Source: Podochytrium sp. JEL0797 (taxonomy: Eukaryota; Chytridiomycota; Chytridiomycetes; Chytridiales; Chytriomycetaceae). From it: a stretch of DNA of 11,984 nt. The translations under genes and the position numbers were made by a program. The notes below the pieces were generated by a model that was given only the letters and a program-made list of their open reading frames with translations, ran no database searches and was not told the DNA's origin. Below, one piece after another: positions 7,303-11,984 of this stretch. Position 1 is the first letter of the stretch. Each line of letters opens with the position of its first letter. Location of the stretch: contig JADGJG010000833.1 of the NCBI GenBank assembly GCA_027596195.1, forward strand, positions 1 through 11,984. The letters are read 5' to 3'.

Positions 7303-7427
7303 GGATCGACTGGTACTCTTGTATCAACCATCAGTTGAGCATCAAGATTCCTGAAAAGGACCAGACGGATATTGAAGCGTGGAGAAAATACGGATATAAT
7401 CAGAACAAATTCTGGGATGAACGCAAA
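7303..7427 (+). CDS. gag: Copia gag-pol exon 2: Gag
   Basis: A 125-base block reads I-D-W-Y-S-C-I-N-H-Q and ends W-D-E-R-K in the frame set by the neighbouring exons. It enters in phase 1 and leaves in phase 0. The frame is closed upstream by a stop at 7266 and downstream within the next gap. The Trp- and Tyr-rich content looks like folded protein rather than random translation. No independent motif supports it, so it depends on the splice model. Confidence 0.5.
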
Positions 7428-7504
7428 GTTTGTTTCCATTGCTTTATTATATTCAATTTAACAATTAAAGGATATAATACTGTGACATTTTGTGCACCAA
7501 ACAG
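7428..7504 (+). other. Proposed intron 2 (77 nt)
   Basis: The gap begins GTTTGT and ends CACCAAACAG, with TTTAAC as a possible branch site. Removal joins AAA to GTT in phase 0 and moves the reading from one frame to another, linking exons 2 and 3. The length is typical of fungal introns. Confidence 0.6.
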
Positions 7505-8233
7505 GTTCTAAAACGTCCATTCATGGAGCGTCTCTCCAAAGAGTATGAATTGGACGACAACGGCGACGAAATTGCACAGACTTGTGTCGACGTCGTTGTG
7601 ATGGAAATTCTGAAGGGACAATTGATCCTGTCGATTCCATCAGGAGACACTGATTTGGGTCGCGACTTTGTGGAATTCAAGCGCAAGCTCGAGAAGGGGG
7701 ATGCCGACTGGAAAGTTCCATCGGACATTTTCAGTGAAATCGAAGCTGTTATTCGCTCCCACATTGTGCGCAACAAAGTGACGGAAATGGATGGTTCTAA
7801 GGCGAAGCAAAATGATTCGAAACACGGGAAAGAGATCAAAGCAAAGAAAGCTGAGGTCGCGACTCTCAAGAATCAGCTTCAACAAGCCAGCAGCCATTCT
7901 CACAAGAATGTTGGTCCCTCCAGTACGAAGCAGAAAGTTGAAGGTTGTTTCATTTGCAAGAAGCCTTGCAAATTCCCGCATCCACCCGAGAAATGCTGGA
8001 CATTGAGAGACCTTATGACTTCAGACAAAGCTGAGTACGAAAACTATATGAAACAAATCAAGAAGCGTCGTAATTCGACAGAATCCACTGGGTATAATTC
8101 GGCTAAAAAGGCGAAACCTGCGGAGTCGACTGAAGAATCTGATACTGAATCGAAAACTGTGCATGCCACAAAGCACAAGAAGCAGATCAAAAAGATTCAA
8201 AACGCTCTTGTAAAGAAGTCGAAAGAGCTTGAG
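7505..8233 (+). CDS. gag: Copia gag-pol exon 3: Gag with zinc knuckle
   Basis: This 243-codon block has a helical, acidic first half and a Lys-rich basic tail, as expected for a capsid to nucleocapsid transition. A zinc-knuckle-like motif C-X2-C-X7-H-X4-C has Cys at 7946, 7955 and 7994 and His at 7979, with an extra Cys at 7967; the usual retroviral form is C-X2-C-X4-H-X4-C, so the middle loop is three residues longer. Lys/Glu-rich sequence after it (about 8040-8230) is likely disordered or coiled coil. The frame would end at TAA 8240-8242 without splicing. The likely role is to bind and package the element RNA. Confidence 0.7.
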
Positions 8234-8281
8234 GTTTGTTAACATCGAGAAATCGATCGACTGAATTATTTTTGAATTTAG
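8234..8281 (+). other. Proposed intron 3 (48 nt)
   Basis: GAG|GTTTGT opens and TTTGAATTTAG closes the gap, with GACTGAAT as a branch-like site. The length is a multiple of three but contains an in-frame TAA, so without splicing Gag would end here and pol would need a new start, for example ATG at 8333. Retention against splicing could set the Gag to Pol ratio. Confidence 0.6.
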
Positions 8282-9965
8282 AACGAGAGTCCTAATTCTC
8301 TCTCTCTTGACAGAAACTCGTCAAAGACTCCAATGAGTGAAGATGAGGTCGAGAGAGAGGGGGATTTGGATTTCTTTATTCGTTCAGTTTCCAAAATAAA
8401 TGGTGTAGTCGCGTCGGGAGTCAAAATGGCGAATACTACTTCCCGAATGATTGATTCAGGCGCGAGTGTTATCATGTTCCCAGACCAAAAGAATTTCAAA
8501 CGAGACACACTAATAAGTGTATTTGACGAATATGTGGTCTTGGCGGATGACGAATCTGCAGTCCCAATCGAAGCCAAGGGTGTCGGTTTAATCGAAATTA
8601 GCCCCGGGGTATTCGAAGAAAAGAAGGGATGTTTACTGGTTCCGAAATTACCCGAAGCTCTAATTTCGATTAGCCACTTGTTGAAAAATACCGGAAATAT
8701 TGTGTCGTTTAGCGCCGACGCCGTGTATTTATATATCAGCAAAATGGACAAAATAATCGAATTTGGGCATCGAATCGGAGGGTTATACTACATGAAAGTG
8801 AACCCGAATATTACCAGTGCGGAGGTAGTCAATGCAATTCGAAAAGGGCGTCAAAAGAGACCAACAAAACGAGTAACGTACCTTCAGTGGCATGTGAAGT
8901 TGGGCCACCTAGGCCTCGATTTGGTATGTAAAACTCTAGACGCAGCTGGAATTTCGTATGATTTTTCGAAGGACGACTCTGAATGTCTGACATGTCGATT
9001 AATGGATTTTCGACGATTGACAACTCGCGCGATTGCAGACGACGCGAAGGAGTTCCTTTGGATTATTGGTGAAGACATTTTCGAAGCACCTGTCAAATTA
9101 TGGAATGGAGCCAGATGGATATCCGTAATTCGTGACAAGCGCACTCGAAAAACTTGGGTGATATTTATGTCGTCGAAAGAAGATTTCGATGATAAAATGA
9201 TTGCATTTTGCCAGCGAATTATGGCGGAGCATCAAAAACGCATCATGTATATCCAAGGTGATGGTGGCGAATTACAGACGACGAAATTCAAAGAATTTTG
9301 CCGCAATCAGAGTCCTTCAATTGTACTCGAAAAATCGCCGGCATATACACAGGCTTTAAACGGCTTGGTAGAACGCACATCAGGTCTTATACGAACCAGG
9401 GCACATTCGATGTTGGCAACGGCTGGCCATCCAAACAGAATGCTCAATTTTGCGATTGATTATTACGTAAAATTGGCAGAATATCATGTACATCCGGATC
9501 ACGGGAAGACAACGTATGAATTGATTCATAACAAAGTCCCCGATTTTAAAAGAGTTCGTCCGTATGGTTGTTTGGTAGCCGTCTGGGTTCCAAAAGAGAA
9601 AAGGCGCAATCGGGTTTCTACTGGACAGAAAGCCGAGCCCGGAGTTTTTCTCGGTTGGTCCTCAGGGCGAAAAGCACTTGCATATCTATTTCGTACTAAG
9701 AAAGTTCATGAAGTCTTTCACGTCCGATACTGTGAAACGATTTTCCCCGGTCTTACACTCAAACCGACGTATATGAATCCACTCATCAATCTGAATTATG
9801 ACGGAGTCTCAGATGACGATGAAAGTGAAAGTGATGATTCAATTACGGAGGGGCGAGAGACTTCCCAGTCAATCAATGAATTATCCGATGATCCGGAGAT
9901 TATGAATGATGACACAGAGGAAGGCGATAAAGGAGGAATTCTTTTCCAGGGTGTCATTGAACAAA
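8282..9965 (+). CDS. pol: Copia gag-pol exon 4: aspartic protease and integrase
   Basis: About 561 codons hold two enzymes. The protease has its active-site D-S-G-A-S at 8453-8467 and a following hydrophobic core; it cuts the polyprotein. The Gag-pre-integrase zinc domain has the H-H-C-C set (His at 8891 and 8906, Cys at 8984 and 8993) in a Q-W-H...L-G-H-L context. The integrase core shows D at 9074, D in G-D-G-G-E at 9260 and E in L-V-E-R at 9371, with 36 residues between the last two, matching the D,D35E family. The later N-K-V-P...R-P-Y-G-C and F-L-G-W-S blocks are the usual copia integrase C-terminal signatures. The end is an acidic Ser/Asp linker. If unspliced, the frame could start at ATG 8333 and stop at 9988. 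The 3' limit depends on which donor is used (see intron 4). Confidence 0.9.
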
Positions 9966-10008
9966 GTAACGAAATACCTGGTAAATAATGGCCTAATATT
10001 TACGACAG
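9966..10008 (+). other. Proposed intron 4 (43 nt; alternatives 58 or 28 nt)
   Basis: The acceptor TTTACGACAG with branch-like CCTAATAT is good. Three possible donors, GTGTCA at 9951, GTAACG at 9966 and GTAAAT at 9981, lie 15 bp apart and all leave the exon in phase 1. All three restore the frame. I chose 9966 as a compromise between donor quality and length; 28 nt would be very short for a fungal intron. Confidence 0.5.
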
Positions 10009-10128
10009 GGAAAGAGATTGACAAGCGCAAATTGTTTTTAGACAAAGTCGATGACGACGCTGAGGATAGCGACACGTCTTCAGATACGTCTAACAACAGT
10101 CAAACACGGAGTGAAATTGAAACTGAAG
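10009..10128 (+). CDS. pol: Copia gag-pol exon 5: acidic linker
   Basis: A 120-base block of charged, Ser/Asp/Thr-rich sequence (Lys-rich start, then D-D-D-A-E-D-S-D). It has no fold signature and sits between integrase and reverse transcriptase, where copia polyproteins carry a variable spacer. It enters and leaves in phase 1. Without splicing the frame continues to TGA at 10233. Confidence 0.5.
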
Positions 10129-10207
10129 GTATTTTGGATATCGGAGAAACGAAATTGAATCGTGATATCGCTCCAACTAAATATTGTTTCAATATTCGAA
10201 ATGCAAG
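10129..10207 (+). other. Proposed intron 5 (79 nt)
   Basis: GAAG|GTATTT opens and AATGCAAG closes the gap, with CAACTAAAT as a fitting branch site 30 bases upstream of the end. Removal joins G to AT and moves from the exon 5 frame to the exon 6 frame. The acceptor AAG is weaker than CAG or TAG. Confidence 0.5.
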
Positions 10208-10474
10208 ATGCCTCCGACATACAGAGCGACAATGAAAACGCCGATTTGAGTATTGACCAAGATTCAGATGTGGATTATGACTTGAATCCCGTGGAAAATT
10301 TGGCATTACGAAGTGTTGCGACAAAACGAAAGGCAAAAGTTTCGAGTCGATCAACAACCAAATCGTGTAAAGAATCAAAATATGATGAAGAAGACGTGAA
10401 ACGACTCACAGAATTAACTTCACATGTGTCGGATTTGATGAGACTGGCGGATCAAGTTGCGTTGTTGGAAAATG
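10208..10474 (+). CDS. pol: Copia gag-pol exon 6: acidic linker and helical segment
   Basis: The 89 codons start with another Asp/Asn/Ser-rich stretch, then a basic patch, and end in a Leu-rich amphipathic segment (about 10400-10474) that could form a helix. No catalytic motif is present. It bridges integrase to reverse transcriptase. Unspliced, it stops at TGA 10486-10488. Confidence 0.55.
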
Positions 10475-10544
10475 GTGAGCTTGCATGAGAAATCGGTAAT
10501 GCAGCAACCAGCAAATTTTCTAATGATGAATATCCTCCCGACAG
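10475..10544 (+). other. Proposed intron 6 (70 nt)
   Basis: This is the most convincing gap: donor G|GTGAGC, branch-like TTCTAATG, acceptor CCTCCCGACAG 20 bases later. Removal joins G to TA in phase 1 and links the linker to the reverse transcriptase frame. The downstream frame is also open through the gap, so a +1 frameshift would be the alternative explanation. Confidence 0.6.
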
Positions 10545-11984
10545 TATCCGATACGAGCGTCGATTGTACTGATTCCAGTGAGGAATCGGTTTCTAATTCT
10601 GATTCGAGCAACGAGAGTAATTCCGACTCGAGTAATGAAAGTGATTCCGATATGGGTCTCAGTGAAGACGAAGTTTTCGAAAGATTGAGCAGGAAATCCA
10701 TTCATATCTTAAATGAAGCGCTACATTCGCTCATGAAGTACCAAGAATTGGTTGAGCAGAAAGAAGATATTGAACAATCAGGTCGAAAATCGCATCGAAA
10801 CCTGGATTCCAAAATTGCGAAATCATTGAAAAGAGTAGACGCAAAATATAATTCGAAACTCAAAGATTTGGAGAAATCCAAGTATCGATTGAATTCTGTT
10901 CGAACGGCAGATAAACATTTCGACTGGGATTTGGCTGCAGAGTCGGCGATTCCGACAGAGCAAATCCACATCAGTGACGCACCACCAGCTCCGAAAAGTG
11001 TTAAGGAAGCAATGGAGGGGAGATATGCGAAATATTTCATGCGTGCAATGATTGTCGAAATGGAATCGATCATCGATAAGGAAGTGATAAATATTGTTGA
11101 TCACCTCCCACCAGGACGAAAAGCAATTAATTCGAAATGGGTTTATGCCTATAAGACGGATCCGATGGGGTTCATTAATCGATTTAAAGCACGTCTGGTT
11201 GCAGTCGGATCGGGCCAAGTAAAAGATCAGGATTACTCTGATACACATTCACCTGTTGTAAAACAAAAGGTGATCCGTGTCTTGTTGGCAATGTCGGCAG
11301 TATTGGGTTTAGCAATCGAACAACTTGATGTCGAAACTGCTTTCCTATATGGTGCACTGTCCGAGCGTAATTATATGCGATTGCCTCAGGGTTTCAAATT
11401 ATTCAATAGTGACGGCTCTCCCAAATATGCAGAGTTAGTGAAGGCTCTGTATGGGTTACATCAGGCTGGTCGCGAATGGTACAAAGTGTTGAGAGCATTC
11501 TTTATTAAGGAAGGCTTTACACAACTGAAGTCAGATTCGTGCACTTTTATCAAGATCGACTCATCAGGAAAAATCGTGATAGTGTGCATTTATGTTGATG
11601 ATATTCTGTTGGCAAGTTCTGATCGCAAAGCGATTGCGAATGTCAGAGATGCCTTGCGACAACAGTTCAACATTAAAGAACTCGGAGATGCCCAATGGAT
11701 AATTAAAATTCAAATTGAGAATCTCGAGCGCGAAGTCTGGCAAGGGCATATTGCGTACATTACAAATATGTTGAAAGAGTTTGACCATTGGGACATTCCT
11801 GAAGATAAATGGGAAGATATTCCGATGTCGACTACTTGGAAGCATGATATTACTAGTCCGCAACTTGCGGAGGGGGAGGCAGCAGTATACAGATCGCTGA
11901 TTGCGAAGTTGCTTCATATTAATATCAGTACGCGTCCAGAATTATGCCTATCAGTTAGTACCTTGGGTCAATATCAGCAAAACC
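10545..11984 (+). CDS. pol: Copia gag-pol exon 7: reverse transcriptase, runs off right edge
   Basis: The frame is open from 10545 to the last base with no stop. It begins with an acidic Asn/Ser/Asp repeat (10595-10642) and a long charged helical stretch, then enters the copia reverse transcriptase: K-W-V-Y at about 11135, R-F-K-A-R-L-V-A-V-G, the first catalytic Asp in Q-L-D-V-E-T-A-F at 11327, L-Y-G-L-H-Q-A-G-R-E-W-Y, and the catalytic Y-V-D-D at 11591-11602 in a V-C-I-Y-V-D-D-I-L-L context. The Y-R-S-L-I...R-P-E-L block near the edge is the end of the polymerase region, before RNase H. The enzyme copies the element RNA into DNA. Nothing visible suggests inactivation. Confidence 0.95.
10595..10642 (+). 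repeat. Two 24-bp tandem units in the linker coding sequence
   Basis: Units 10595-10618 and 10619-10642 both encode N-S-D-S-S-N-E-S. They differ at five bases, all third-position changes that leave the protein unchanged, which supports real translation of this frame. Confidence 0.85.

Larger units (their letters stand above)
5142..11984 (+). mobile_element. Ty1/copia-type LTR retrotransposon with introns, right end outside window
   Basis: Domain order is Gag, protease, integrase, reverse transcriptase, which defines the copia superfamily (integrase before reverse transcriptase). The element is AT-richer than the gypsy part to its left. Its left limit is uncertain: TGTTGTCGG at 5142 is where gag-like composition ends; TGACA at 5250 with TGTCA ending at 5537 would give a 288-bp LTR as an alternative. 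Neither has a clear primer-binding site. RNase H and the 3' LTR must lie beyond 11984. The polyprotein gene is split by six intron-like gaps, described separately. All visible catalytic residues are kept and no unexplained stop codon interrupts the exons, so the copy seems young or constrained. Confidence 0.8.

Overview
The window looks like repeat-dominated nuclear DNA of a fungus, probably a basidiomycete. The evidence is a eukaryotic tRNA-Lys(CTT) with a U discriminator, fungal-size introns (about 43 to 79 nt) with GT...AG ends and CTAAT-like branch sites, and a Ty3/gypsy-type Gag whose variant zinc knuckle is followed by a conserved-looking tail like those of mushroom-forming fungi. The phylum is inferred from recalled family resemblance, not from a search. 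There are no prokaryotic operon features.

Left part (1-2692). A short minus-strand reading frame (66-272) may be the first exon of a host gene running off the left edge. A region at 887 onward looks like a decayed LTR. A tRNA-Lys(CTT) gene lies on the minus strand at 1461-1533. About 1.1 kb of intergenic DNA follows, with several GC-rich perfect hairpins (1831-1997) and two telomere-like 12-bp direct repeats.

Middle part (2693 to about 5142). This is a partial Ty3/gypsy-type element: a 715-bp 5' LTR with TGTTAC...GTAACA ends and three identical 72-bp repeats, a primer-binding-like site, and a long gag frame. No protease, reverse transcriptase or integrase follows. Near 5142 the coding character stops and the DNA becomes AT-rich.

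Right part (about 5142-11984). A Ty1/copia-type element lies on the plus strand, apparently inserted into or next to the gypsy gag. Its order is Gag, zinc knuckle, aspartic protease, HHCC and DDE integrase, acidic linker, then reverse transcriptase with YVDD, open to the right edge. RNase H and the 3' LTR would lie outside. The coding sequence is broken into seven blocks. Each of the six gaps can be read as an intron (five GT...AG, one GC...AG) whose removal restores one frame of at least 1,621 codons. All visible catalytic residues are present.

The most interesting point is this intron-rich copia gag-pol. A retrotransposon copied through spliced RNA should lose its introns, so their retention implies that unspliced RNA is the genomic form, that introns were gained recently, or that the locus is no longer mobile. 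No other novel system was found.
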